In this document: positions 49,421-61,544 of the stretch, one piece after another
How positions within the stretch are numbered: the stretch's first letter is position 1
How the letters are laid out: each line of letters begins with the position of its first letter
Assembly (NCBI GenBank): GCA_013420905.1
Contig: JAAXNY010000006.1
Coordinates: 744,001-808,000, forward strand
DNA from: Collybia mongolica
Lineage: Eukaryota > Basidiomycota > Agaricomycetes > Agaricales > Clitocybaceae
Direction: 5' to 3'
DNA length: 64,000 bases
Program-made: the position numbers and the translations under genes
The notes under the pieces: generated by a model
Told to the model about the DNA's origin: nothing
The model's database searches: none
What the model saw: the letters and a program-made list of their open reading frames with translations, nothing else

Positions 49421-52400
49421 GCAAGGGACGAGTGTTGTCTGGAGTGGTGAGACACATCCATGCACAGACGGAGCACATTTGTAGAATCGGAAAAGACATG
49501 TATCTGTTGTACATCATCAAGTCCGATTTCCCTGGCTTGAGTAATGCCCTCTGCAATTGCTCGCAGTTCAGCACCATCAGATGTGGAGAGACCAGCCACA
49601 GTCCAGTCCTCGTATAGATCGCCCTCATGCCATGCCCGGTAAACCGAGACTGACTGAAGAGGGAGTGGGGGAGTCGACGCATCTGTAATGATACAGATGT
49701 GGTTGGGAGAGTGGGAGGCCGCGTCTACAGCCCCCTTGAGGGATGTGGAACGATCTTCCATAAACTTTTTGTGTTCCTTATCTGCCTTTGACGGAGGGGA
49801 AACAATATCATAGACAATATGCCTCGGATATACATCCTTGGGGTGAGAGCCAGGGCAGTTAAGAGGATGGACAGGGTCCAGATCCTGGGATGAGAGGTCG
49901 AGGTTAGACCATGCCTCCATGATAGGGGACTTCAGATCACCATTGATCTGATTTTTGAGGGTCTCAACTGAGAATTTGTGTTTCCCATTGACTAGACGGC
50001 AAAAGGCATGGGTTGCCTGTAGCGCTTGGGTGCAGACATGACTGCGTTCCACCAGCTTCTTAACATGAAGGTGAATTGGAGGTAAGCCCGCGATTGTTTC
50101 CGCTGCCCCCATGGGGCTGGTTTTGAAGGCGCCGGTAATCCAGAGGCATGCACGCCGCTGCATTTTCCGGAGGGAGTCGAGGGGGCCTACCATGTGGGCT
50201 CCTTTGTATAGCCATAGCCTGCTCCCATATGTAGCTATGGGGAGAACACAGGCACAGTACAGCACTCGTTTGTGTTTGGGCCTAAGCCCACGAACTGAGT
50301 TGCCAAGGGTGAGCATGGCCCGCACCAATGTGAGGGCCTTGTGTAGCGTTTGACATGTTCCCTGAAGGTGAGGGGCCGGTCAAAAAAGAAGCCCAGATAG
50401 CGCCATATGGTGCCAGGGCGGAGCGGTGTATCACCTGTATAGGGTGCATAGCCTAAGTTGATGTCAAGGTTAGCGTCACCGTGTTTTCGAGAGAAGTGAA
50501 ATCCCTCAGACTTGCTGTGTTCGAGGACTAGGCCCATGGCCTGGGTCAGTTCGAAGATGACCTTGTATGCTCTCTTGAGCTTAGCTAGGTTTGTGTCCCA
50601 TGACTCGGACTGCGCAATAATTGTGCCATCATCAACATAGGAGATGAGAGTGGACTCTCTGACCCTTTGTTCAAATTCCTTGAGGAAGGGGGAGAGGCAG
50701 AGAGCAGAGAGGATGGGGGACAGGGCAGAGCCCTGGCCTACACCGACACTGGAGGGGAATTCTGGGGATAGATCGTCATCCCATGCATAACGTGTGCTCC
50801 GATCAACTAGATAAGACTTAAAGAACTGCACCACTTCTGGCGCAAATCCCTGCTTTTCCAGGATGGATAGAAGGACCTCATGATTAATAGAGGGGAAGAA
50901 TTGGGCAAGGTCAAAAGTGACCACACTCGTTTTAAGACCTGCCCACCATCCAGCACGGACAGTGTGCATGAGGAAGCACCCAGCATCCTTGGTGGAGTTC
51001 TGACGAACTCCTCCAAATTGATTCGGGTGGAGGACTCCATGTTCTGCAGCTTCAAACTGCAGTCTAGTGGAGAGCATCTTCTTGAGGAGCTTGCCCAATG
51101 TGTTCAGAAGAACAATCGGACGGAACACCTTGGGGGTGTCATATGAAGGTTTCCCGGGCTTCGGGATAACTACTGTAGTAGAAGCCTTGAATTCGGCAGG
51201 CCAGCAGCCTGTCCGGACGCAGGAGTTGGCCAGCCACAGGAAGAGGCGGCTCACGTGCTCATCCTGGACGAGCCGTTTGAGATGGCGCCATGTGATGTGA
51301 TCCGGCCCAGGGGCGGATCTATTTGAGGTGCCCATAAGGGCATCTGACATCTCGGCGGCAGAGTATGGGACCCACACCCTAACGGTTGGGGATTCCCATT
51401 TGTTACCCAGTTTGGTCAGGTCAACGGGCCTGTCCATAGCTGAGTTGAAGGTGGAGTGGAGGGCATTCCACAATTGATCCACAGATGTGCAGGGCACTCC
51501 TTGGTACGAGATTGCCTCAACTGGGGGTGTCTTGCGTGGTCCGACCCAGTCCATAAGGTCCCAGGGTCGGAGATTGTTGTGAGCAATCTCGTCGATTCTT
51601 TCGTCAAAATGCTTACATTTTGCCTTATGCGTGGCCTTCTTGAAGGTTGCCCAGTCAGCCAGGAGATCAGACTCCATCGCGACCGCCTTGGCATTAGCAC
51701 AGTCAGAATCCCACCAAGACTTAGACTGGGCACAAGCCCGGTTAGCCTTAGCGTGATGAGACCATGCCACACCAAAAGCAACGGATATAGCCCTAACAAC
51801 GGCTTGGGTTTGATCAGCTGACATAGCGCCAGGGATCAGGATCTGACCCAGGAGAAGGGAGACTTCACTGAGGAAGTCCACCTCTTCTTTGGAGTCGACT
51901 TTGATGGACATTTTCCCCTCAGGCCAGTAGACCTTAAGGGGGATATCCAGTAATAACAGAAGGTGATCGGGTTCCCCCTTGTCTCCTAGCGTCAGATCAG
52001 CTGTGTAGCCCCGGAAAATCAGGACAAACACCAGGTCGAGGATCAAACCACGGAGCGCCACGTTATACGGCTGATGGGTGACCCCTCCGGATGTCAGGGC
52101 CACTCTCTCCAGGTTAAGTATTGCAGCACACTCCATGAGCCTAGAGGCCATGAGGTGTTCACGTATAAGTGTCGCGTCCCAGTGAGATGAAGGGCAATTA
52201 AAATCCCCCCCCATATAACTCAAATCTGGTAGTGCATCCAGGTGGTCTTCGATGTACCGAATGGCCGAGCTGTTCTCATCGGAGTAGGTGTTCATCAGAT
52301 GTATGGGGCCAAGATGCCCTTTTACAGTGATGACCATGACATCGGGATGATTCACAATGTCAGATCGGAGCTTAGGTTTGATCATGCGCATGGCCCGATT

Positions 52401-52690
52401 AACATAAGCGAGGACACATGGCCTTTCATTGGCCCCGTCAAACCCTTTAGGGTACATAGCTATCCAGTCCGGGTGGATCAGCAGCCCTTTAACAGGGACC
52501 CCATCCTTCTCCGTCAGGGAGGCGGTGTATACTCACAGTGGACCATGGTGGTTCCTGGAGAAATAAGATATCTGAGACGGATTTCATACGTTCCAGAAGG
52601 TTGATTGTCCAATTGTGCTTGCGTCCCACATTCTGACAATAAATACGTAAAGTGTCTACAGAGGTTGTACTACGCATGGGTGAACGACTG

Positions 52691-54652
52691 TCAAACTTCT
52701 CGAGGGTTCACCTGGCATCCAAGGAGCCTGCCTCCTGTGACGTTGGGAAAAGGTGAGTTAGGGGCAGGAATGAAGCGTAACAGCTCATCGCCTACCTTCT
52801 GTGAGGTATACTTGGAGAAGACCCACTTTGGATTGTAGCGGTTCTTCCAGAACGAGCAGATACGACTGTCAGATGCATGCACAAGCGTGCAGTTGACACA
52901 TCGAGCTGGGTGTGGGCAAGGGTGACCTGCAGGGGTCGCCTCTCGAGGGGGGTTGGCCTTGGGCTGTTTTTTGCAGTACGCGGCTAACATGCAGTGGTGG
53001 TCGGTTTCATGTGGGCCAGCACAGATGGAGCACAGCTGTGTCTTGAATGGACAAACCTCTGTACGGTGTCCATACCTCCAGCAGCGGGGACATATGGGGA
53101 CTCCGACTCGCTTCTCAGCGGGCAGGATGGTGAGTTTCTTGGACCCAAGCATGAAGCTTTGGCCCTTGAGGCTACGGAGGTGCTGTCCACCTTGCGAGTC
53201 ATAGATATTGAAGAACACCATGCCGGTGTCTGATGTCCAGGAGTTTCTTACCATCCGGGGCCTAGACCCTTGGTAAAAGTGGATGGCCTCACGCCAGGGG
53301 CATTTACCGAGGATCTCGGCAATGTCGTCTGGTGTGAGGGGAATGGGGGTGTCATTGGCGGCATACTTGATGTGCACTCCAAAGTAAGGGAAGTTGGGGA
53401 TGTGAAGGAATGACTTGGATGAGCCTACTTCCACACGCATTTCCACAGAGTCGTCTTTGCGTATCTTTTTAGCTGCGTTGCTAAAATAGGCATGCATGAC
53501 CTGGATGTCATCTTCGACTGGCAAAACATCACACACAAGGGCCAGGCCCCCGAGGTGGTTTCGGGTCTCAGACATGACGTGAATGGCCCTCTTATGATTG
53601 CCAAGGTGAGAGTTCAGCGGCCCAACCACTGGCGTATCAGGCCAGTGGGTGGGGGGTGAAGTGATGACGACTACCTCCTTCCGGGAGGGGCCATGTGTGG
53701 TGGATCTCTTGCGTCAAGCTTTTGCTTGGGCCGAGTCCGAAGGGGTAGGGACGATATCACCGGACATGACCTGCTGAGCGCGCATGATGGAGGCAATGGG
53801 TGCTGAGGGAAAGGACTTGGCCATCTGGACAAGCCCCGCCTGAGCTGCGGCGGGGCCCTTCGCCTTCTTCGCAGAGGGAGGCTGAGGGGTGGAGATTGCA
53901 GCAGATGCTGCGGATGCAAAGGTCTTTGATCTAGGAGGAAGGGAACACTTGGTAGAGCATGTGTAGATGACTTTCTTGGAGGGGCGGCGAAGGCCAGCTG
54001 GGTCCGCGGTAGCATTGGTGGATTGAGGGGGCAGAGAGCGCCCAGGACGAGGTGGTTGATTGGAAGGGATGGGGACAGGGGCCGGAGGCGCCTGCGCACA
54101 GAGACTCTCAATGAGGGCTTGGAGAGCAATGCTCTTGGACTCAGCATCCGCCGTAACGGCATGTTTGATGAGGCCAGCTTCGGAGACTGTGAAGACAGCT
54201 TGGAGGAGCTCTTGGACAAGCGTGACTGAGGCCTCGTCTGGGACACGATAGCCGTTGATGGCCCAGAGGTTGAGCATCTCTGTGACATTGTGGATGGATG
54301 TAGTGGCAGCTTCAAGGTCGTCTGGGACCTTATCCTTAGCACCAGAGGCATAAAATGTCTCCGGATCCTTAAACTTGTCCATGAAAGCAGCCCCCTCTAC
54401 CTCAGCCATGACAACGTCACAGTCTTGGACAGGAGCAGCAGGGGGATCGGCGGGAGGGCCGGTAATAGTAGGGTCAGGGTCGGCGGCATTGTCGTCGTCC
54501 TCTACAATGGGTGTGGGAGTCATGGGCCTGAAAAAGACCTGTGACACAAGGGAGGGGCCTGCTTGAGGATGCAGGCTGGCTACCAGCTCAGAGACGGGAG
54601 CTGGGGACATGGATCTGTGCAAAAGTTTGCGTAAATCCGGCGGTTTTGCCAT
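52691..54652 (-). pseudogene. LINE ORF1 (gag-like, CCHC knuckles)
   Basis: One reading frame of about 653 residues from ATG 54652 to the stop at 52691, broken only by TGA at 53714-53716. N-terminal half is Pro/Ala-rich; the C-terminal half has the zinc knuckles CPRCWRYGHRTEVCPF, CSICAGPHETDHHCM and HPARCVNCTLVHASDSRIC. RNA-binding nucleocapsid role is known for such ORF1 proteins. The stop could come from CGA to TGA deamination. Confidence 0.82.
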
Positions 54653-54855
54653 ATGGTCCGCCGATCGCTGAGATCAGGTTGGAGGTTTGTCTTTGGCCAT
54701 GGTATAACCACAGCAGTGTACGGGAGATCAGGGGATCAGAGGAGTTTTGAGGCAGCTGGGTGCACAAGACGGTGTTGATGAGTAGACTGGGTGGCTGTGC
54801 ACGTGGGAGTAACAAGTCAAGAAGCAATGATAATCTGAATGTTACCTGATGCAAT

Positions 54856-56200
54856 ACCCCCAATTCATCAACAATTTTGAAGAAATACCTTGCAAGATTG
54901 ACCCCAGTGTGACTACCTGAAACATGATGGAATGCAACAAGATATGTCTGTAGGACAAGGTGGTCATTAACAATTATATAGAAGTGGGCAGTGACAGCCA
55001 TGTATGAGGCAAGATTTGGATCACTCCAGAGATCAGCTGTGAAAGAAACACACCCTTGAGCCTTCTATAGATAGTCAGCATTGTTAGATAAAACCAGACC
55101 AGAGTAAGAGAAAGATATACTCATAGTTCAGCCTTAATCTGTTCTTGCATGGCTTGGTGTTCTTTGAAAATCATCTGTGTTATCTTGGTTCGATGTGGAA
55201 TGTCATCATTTTCAATGGTGTTATTTCCAATGTAAACCAGAAGCTCATGGAACTCAGGACATTCTACAACATTCATGGACTGTTATTTTCTTAGCCATCT
55301 GAACACTACTAACATAAGACCAACTTACCTGATCATCTACTGCAATCCTCTTCATCAGATGATGATAAAACATATCAAGTGCAAATGCACCACAATCCAC
55401 TGTTGTTCCAGGATCTGACAAACTCATCATAGAATGTTTGAGCCCAAGTTCTTGGATTGTTGCCTCATACACTTTAAGGTGGCTGTTTTTCATATGCACA
55501 TGATAGCAAGTGGTCATGCCTGTTATGTGAGTCCATGTCTTCCATTTCCTGTAAGGTGTATCAGAACATCACAATATCACACAGATTTTGCTGAAACTTG
55601 AACTTACTTGCAGAGCTTACATCCAACAAATGGTGAGGTACTGGGGTTCTTAGTTAGGATAGGTTCTGTGGCTTTGTCAGGTCAAACCACTGGCTCCTTG
55701 TCAGTATTGAGAAAGCACAAAAAGTGCCAGACATCTGTAGCTGCTGCTTTAGAGCTGTCACAGTGTTTGTAGACAGCTCATAATCATGTAATGGTGGTGG
55801 TGGCCTGGATATTGGGGCAGTGGAAGGTGTTGAAGGATCACAAGTTGGGGGAGGAAGAATAGAAGGAAATGCTGATACAGGGGGCAAGGGTAAGGTAGAA
55901 ACAGAAGGGCCAACACCACAATGCGCCACTGCAGTGGGTATAGAAGCAGTCACTGTTTGGGTGGTGGCTGAGGTTCTTGCCCATTTGGCACAAAGCGCCT
56001 TCTGTGTATGGGGAGGGGCAATGATTACCTACTCCATGTTCATAATACAAGTAAACAAATGACAAATTTGGAGAGATATTGTGACCCACCCAATATTTCA
56101 TGCTTTTGGGAACACATTCTCATGAAATAAAACATGTCAAGCTAGTGGAGATTGAAGAACAGCATATGTGAAGAGCTCCTGTCTTGTTTTGAGCTCTATA
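54856..56200. other. hAT-derived and spacer DNA
   Basis: Holds the middle exons of the hAT relic on the minus strand, described above. No host gene. Confidence 0.5.
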
Positions 56201-57123
56201 TTTATTTATTTTTTTTTTTTTGGTCATATAAAAATATTAAGCGCATGTGGGTTTGACCCAGCTACATGCAGGCAGAAATACCTATTACCACTAAGTAATC
56301 TGTAGTGGGCCATCAGGGTGGAGCTGTACACTAAGTTGCTCTCCAGGTCATATTACGGGTCTAGACTGAGGATACCTGCAGTCCAACGGTATTGTACTGT
56401 ACCATGTCTGAACCTCCCAACACCTTAAAGGTTTGCCTTTGCTTGTCAGGGCATGGTCCCCTCCCTTCATGTTGGTACCCCATTCCACTCCCCCCCTGGT
56501 ATTTTCAGGTTGCCCTGGAAACCCATTACTCCCCCCCAGTGTCAAAGATAAATGTCCAATCTAAATGAACGACCCATACCTCAAACCTGCTCCCCCTCTC
56601 CTGAATCCCCCTATTACTTGCCCCCCTGTTCAAAATGAGGCTGCTAAATCCCACCATTGGTTGATAAACTGGTATTCTCCCCAAGAGGTGTGCTCTGTGC
56701 AGGGACAGTAGCTGATCGGGGGCCAGACCCCTTCCTCCTTTTGTATTTGGGTGTAGTGGTTAAGCAAGTATGAAAAAATCATCGAAAATGTTGGCAGTGA
56801 CACTCCCTAAGGATCTGCGCAAAGCAGAGTACAAGAGTTGTGGTGTCCTCGTGTGGCCTGGTAGTTGATAAGGTGGATGTGAATGGATTAGTGAAGCCCC
56901 CAGTACAGGCAAGATGAGATGACCCTGCAGATAGTCAGGATCAGCTCTGATAAGTTAGAAATTTGGATATGGTGTAAAAGGATAGTGGCCCAGGCCAAAA
57001 GAATGGTCTGATGAAAGGCAATCTCAATTAGGGATGAGGTATTAGGTAGTTTAGGGATGACCTAGTGCAGGAGGGATGAATTCCCATGGTCAGATGGTGG
57101 TGGTAAAAGATCAAGAAGTGTCG
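56201..57123 (-). mobile_element. SINE-like element, copy A
   Basis: Reverse complement of copy B (58112-59063) over its full length, about 90% identical by eye. On the plus strand it starts with a T-rich tail (56201-56221) and ends ...GATCAAGAAGTGTCG. GTTTTGAGCTCTATA is duplicated at 56186-56200 and 57124-57138. Non-coding apart from accidental frames; poly(A) tail plus target duplication indicate LINE-driven retroposition. Confidence 0.82.
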
Positions 57124-57392
57124 GTTTTGAGCTCTATAGAGCACTGCATCAATGATAATTAATTATTTTCCTTGGGGGTATAGTTTTGAGCTGAGTTTCA
57201 AATAACATGTTTCCATATTTGGCTCACTGCTGATTAGATTTGGTATGTAATTTAGTGACTTGACATGTCTTGGCTATCTAAATTTCAGACCACAGGCAAG
57301 GTAACAGACAACAGTGCACCATCACTGACATCTTCCTTGGCCACAATATGGCTTACCTTCCTTGATCAATCCTACATGAATTTTCAGGGGCA

Positions 57393-57518
57393 AGAGGGTC
57401 TTTGTGGCGGATTTTTCGATTTTTTTGTTATCTCCTTCACAGGCCCAAAAAACATATGAAATTTTGATGAATCTTGAAATATATGAGGGAATCAAAAAAT
57501 CCGCCACAAAGACCCTCT
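57393..57518. mobile_element. Short MITE with 26-bp inverted ends
   Basis: AGAGGGTCTTTGTGGCGG followed by ATTTTT, and its inverse AAAAAATCCGCCACAAAG ending ACCCTCT. 126 bp in all, able to fold into a long hairpin. A target duplication is not certain. Confidence 0.65.
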
Positions 57519-58111
57519 CTGGGCAGATTTTTTGAACAACTTTTACTATTAGACCAATCCATTACCTTCAGTTTCTGAGCCACCAGCAATGTGGGTCATC
57601 AAATGGCACTTTTCTAGGCCAGACAAATAACTATAAACAAAGCAAAAATAACCAGCAATTACCCCTCCCCACTGTGTATTCCCATTCTTGTGTTTATGAG
57701 TTGTCATTGGGGTGGGTGTTGAAGGTGGTTGTGGAACATTTAAGATCATTAACTATGTATCCTGAAGTGGCCCAGGTGGATGGACATGTGCTGGATGGTA
57801 GAAATGGCTAAAGTATGGATATGTGGGACTCATGGTGGCTGATAGCCTCCAGAGTACATATGTGGGCTGTAGAAGTTAACTAGAGTGGGGTTCTGTGACT
57901 GTTTAGAGTTGTTATATGTTCCTGGGTTGTGAATCTCATATTGATAACTTCCAGAGGAACTCCTAAGAGGTATTGGCTGTAGTATGTACAAAAAGCTAGG
58001 TTTGCCAGGGGCAGGAAGCACATCATTGTCACAGGGGCTATAGGGTGAGGTTTGCTGGTCCATAATATCAAGGATCTTGTATAGATTGCCTCTTTTATAT
58101 ACAAGAAATAG

Positions 58112-59063
58112 CGACGCTTCTTGATCTTTTACCACCACCATCCAACCATGGGAATTCGTCCCTCCTGCACTAGGTCGTCCCTAAACTACCTAACACCTCA
58201 TCCCTAATCGACATCACCTTTCATCAGACCACTCTTTCGGCCTGGGCCACCATCCTTTTATACCATATCCAAATTTTTAACTTATCAGAGCTGATCCTGA
58301 CTATCTGCAGGGTCATCTCATCTTGCCTGTACTGGGGGCTTCACTAATCCGTTCACATCCACCTCATCAACTACCAGGCCACATGAGGACACCACAACTC
58401 TAGTACTCTGCTTCACGCAGATCCTTAGGGAGCGTCACCACCAACATTCTCGACGATTTATTTGTACTCACTTAACCACTACACCCAAATACAAAAGGAG
58501 GAAGGGGTCTGGCCCCCAATCAGCTACTGTCCCTGCACAGAGCACACCTCTTGGGGAGAATGCCAGTTTATTGACCAATGGTGGGATTTGGCAGCCTCAT
58601 TTCGAGGGGAGTCATCGCTTTGGGAGAGCGGTGTGGAACAGGGGGGAAAGTAATAGGGGGGATTCAGGAGAGGGGGAGCAGGTTTGAGGTATGGGTCGTT
58701 CATTTAGTTTGGACATTTATCTTCAACATTGGGGGGGAGTAATGGGTTTCCAGGGTGCCCTGAAAATACCAGGGGGGGAGTGGAATGGGGTACCAATGTG
58801 AAGGGAGGGGACCATGCCCCGACAAGCGAAGGCAAACCTTTAAGGCGTTGGGAGGTTCAGACATGGTACAGTACAATACCATTGGACTGCAGGTATCCTC
58901 AGTCTAGACCAGTAATATGACCTGGAGAGCAACTTAGTGTACAGCTCCACCCTGATGGCTCATTACAGATTACTTAGTGGTAATAGGTGTCTATGCCCGC
59001 ATGTAGCTGGGTCAAACCCACATGCACTTAATATTATTATATGACCAAAAAAAAAAAAAATAT
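58112..59063 (+). mobile_element. SINE-like element, copy B
   Basis: About 950 bp, begins CGACGCTTCTTGATCTTTTA and ends TATGACC plus a 14-nt poly(A). ATATACAAGAAATAG is duplicated at 58097-58111 and 59064-59078. It shares its 5' end with copy A, so neither copy is randomly truncated. No tRNA- or 5S-like A/B box was recognised. It is inserted in the presumed N-terminal part of the hAT relic. Confidence 0.82.
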
Positions 59064-59078
59064 ATATACAAGAAATAG

Positions 59079-59713
59079 AGAAAAATTATATGACATAGCA
59101 TTTGAAATTAGTTTTTTTGGGGCAGGCAATCCTCAGAATCAGGGGCTACACTAATTGCAGCATGAAATGCAATATTTTGAGAGTCCTGACTTGGAGTGTA
59201 CATTGCATGGGAGAGAGAAAGAGCAAAAATCAATGAAGACAAGTCTTGCAAGTGATGTGATAGCCAGCATGATGGCTGATCAGTGGATTATATCATTATC
59301 TGATCAATTTGTTCACACCTTGCAAACTTACATTGATGTTGGTTCACCAACACAAACCATAACAAAGTGGCATCATTTTTGAATTGAATTGAACTCACGT
59401 CAATTTTAGTTCACTTCAGCAGCAACACCAGAAGGAGCCCAACTCTGATTGAACCTTGATGATGGATAGGATCAACACAAGATAGAAATATCAACCATCC
59501 TCTGTTCAAATTATTTCAAGCCATGACTGTGTTTCCAATGGAGGCCCAGCCATTCTGTAATACAGAGGGTAAGTCCAGTATCTCTCAGTATCATTTCCAG
59601 TCAATTAGACACCATTTCAATAGTATGGTGGCCTAGGGCACATGGTAAATGGACATGTATTGCATGTGGGGACAATAAATGGTGACAACTTTAACATTGC
59701 CAGCAGCATGAAA
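59079..59713. other. AT-rich spacer, no gene
   Basis: Contains an open frame at 59155-59382 without domain. Nothing else recognised. Confidence 0.35.
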
Positions 59714-60578
59714 TTGGGTGGAGTGGGCCAACACACTGTGTGGCAGGTACTCGTTCTTTATTTCTTTTCTTAGGAGAAATAAGTCCATTCCACATTCAGG
59801 AAGTTGTAAATGACTAGAAACAATGTAGATGATAGTTTATAGAGGTCATGTGACCCTGGGAAAATGTTACCAAGCAAACAAGCAATGCCTGTGCACAAAA
59901 ACCATCAGAACTTACTTTTCCCAGGATCATGGACACTAAATGAGCATTCAGATTGTTGTCATGTATTTGGTATGCTTATGTGATGGAATAGATCATGTGA
60001 CATATGTCAATAAATAGAGAATTCAATCCTCTTTGTATTTCAGGTAAATATAGTAGTAGTTGTTGATTTTTCCAATGTTTAGGATAATTTCCCACAAGGG
60101 TCATGTTTGGTAAGGGTCATTGTTGTTATAAGATGTTTGTTTATCTTTGGTATAATACACAGACCTTCAAAACTAGCTGAATCTGGACATTTCTAATATT
60201 TCGCTCAAAATAGACCGTGGGAAAAATGTGCTCAACAAGGAAATTGTAGAGCCATGTTTGTACATTCCAAACATATAAAAACAAAGTTAATAGCTTTACT
60301 GGTCATGGAGAAAATCACAAAATAAATTTTGAAATGTGATGCTTTGAAATATTAGATATGCATAATTTTGATGGCATCATCAAAGGCATTATGTAAGCAT
60401 CCCAAATACATGCAAATTATGTCACAATACTTTGTATTTGTGGAGAAATGCTGTAAAAAGCCATAAGAGAAGAAAAATCCCATTATGGAAATATTTTCCC
60501 GTGGTGTTGAAATATGAATCAATCAATCAATCAATCAATCAATTTTTTGCCCAATACCTGGGTTGATAAAGAACTTGT
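59714..60578. repeat. Right arm of 865-bp inverted repeat
   Basis: Inverse of 46476-47340. An AATCA microsatellite near its outer end (60516-60543) corresponds to the TGATT tract of the left arm. Confidence 0.85.
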
Positions 60579-60799
60579 AATAATAGAAACAAGTTCCCAC
60601 AGTATTAAAATGTATATCAACCATTCAACATTTAACATTTTATTTCTAGCCTTGCATCCTGGGTTAATCAAGAACTTATCAGATATGCTAAAAATAGAAA
60701 TATCATTATCAATGACAAACTTCAAACAAATGTACATATGCCTGTTAAGTGTTTTTTGTTGTACTATCACATACTATATTTAACCATACTTATATAGCT

Positions 60800-61540
60800 A
60801 GCCATTGCCAAGATATTGAGCATTATAGATTCCAGGAGCATCCACATTGACTTGTTTGGCTATGCTTATGGCCAAGTAATATATAAATGTGATATTAAAA
60901 TAGATATAACAAGAGATTATAATCAAATTTGGAAAGGTACAAACAAATATAAATATACATTTCTTGATGTACCCCCTCCATAGGTCTAGGAGTAGTAGCA
61001 ATTTCAATTGTGTCTGTTAGCCTTGTATTTGCTGAGATATGCATTATCTATATTGTGGGAACTTCATTAATATTGTTTGTTTGGCCAGATGTTGGCAAAG
61101 TAATATACAGATCATATTCATTTGTAATATGCAGGAAAAAGGTTGTTGTTGATAATGAGATTTGGAAGGGTACAAACAACTACAAACACATATAAATAAA
61201 CACATCATGTATTCCTCTACAATGTCTAGTAGTAGCATGTCCATCAGCTTTGTATTTGCTGAGATAAGTATCATCTATATTGTGGGAACTTTGATGGTAT
61301 TGTTTGTTTGGCTAGCTGTGTGGCAAAGTCATACACAAACTTGATATTCATTTGTAATATGCTTGTAGTGAGAGAGCTGCTTTTGATCATGATGTTTGAA
61401 GGTGTACAAACAAATACAAATACATATAAATATCTACGTTGGGTAGCCCCTCACCATATCTAGTAGTAACAATTTAAATTGCATCCATAGGTCTTGTCAT
61501 TGTTGAGATATGCAATGTTTTGTATTGTGGGAAAACTTTG
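60800..61540. repeat. Diverged tandem repeats of about 230 bp
   Basis: Three units and a partial fourth share, in order, GCTGAGATA, ATCTATATTGTGGGAACTT, TTGTTTGTTTGGC, GGCAAAGT, TTTGGAAGGGTACAAACAA and ACATATAAATA. Units start near 60800, 60985, 61218 and 61470. Old, AT-rich, non-coding. Confidence 0.65.
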
Positions 61541-61544
61541 ACCC

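Larger units (their letters stand above)
48378..52677 (-). pseudogene. LINE ORF2: endonuclease, reverse transcriptase, RNase H
   Basis: ATG 52677 lies 13 nt after the ORF1 stop. Endonuclease: LRIYCQNVGRKHNWTI, LFLQEPPW, then GGDFNCPSSHWD. A one-base shift near 52495 changes frame. RT: FRPIVLLNTLGKLLKKML, VVTFDLAQFFPSINH, GVGQGSALSPILSAL, catalytic box SYVDDGTIIAQS. A second shift near 50345. RNase H: IITDASTPP, DGAELRAIAEG, HVFSDSTNVL (D, E, D residues), interrupted at 49420 by the solo LTR; resuming at 48958 with the text that restores RQHSSLAICRVLVPWLQHKP. The end carries CRCGFPMESVPHVLCHC. Confidence 0.9.
48011..54841 (-). mobile_element. LINE retrotransposon (APE-RT-RNase H type), inactivated
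   Basis: Runs leftwards and ends in a 30-nt poly(A), seen as poly(T) at 48011-48040. A 14-bp target duplication TTACCTGATGCAAT flanks it (47997-48010 and 54842-54855). Order from the 5' end at 54841: short leader, ORF1 (54652-52691), ORF2 (52677-48378), 3' UTR about 330 nt, poly(A). 6.8 kb. Architecture with N-terminal AP endonuclease, RT and RNase H suits the Tad/I-like group of fungal LINEs. The copy is dead: one stop in ORF1, two frameshifts in ORF2 and a solo LTR inside the RNase H region. Confidence 0.92.
47606..58141 (-). pseudogene. hAT transposase, fragmented
   Basis: Pieces on the minus strand follow hAT order. 55254-55517: CGAFALDMFYHHLMKRIAVD, then SMNVVECPEFHELLVYIGNN, DDIPHRTKITQMIFKEH. 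54856-55050: ADLWSDPNLASYMAVTAHFY, VLQTYLVAFHHVSGSHTG, NLARYFFKIVDELGVLHQ. 47840-47960: KIGLVTMDNASNNNTMMEEL. 47625-47800: CFPHIINLACQAILKALKEA. A possible Pro/Ser-rich and Cys/His N-terminal part lies between 55600 and 58110. The gene is split by the LINE exactly at a splice junction, by a MITE near its end, by a SINE-like copy at 58112, and is truncated on the left by the 865-bp repeat. Stop codons in several pieces confirm decay. Confidence 0.75.

Noticed and set aside
55838..56101. Cys-rich minus-strand frame
   Set aside because: No consistent zinc-binding spacing; likely a shadow of hAT relic sequence.
60514..61344. Hydrophobic frames in the 230-bp tandem repeats
   Set aside because: They recur in each AT-rich unit at shifting frames and carry stops, so repeats explain them.
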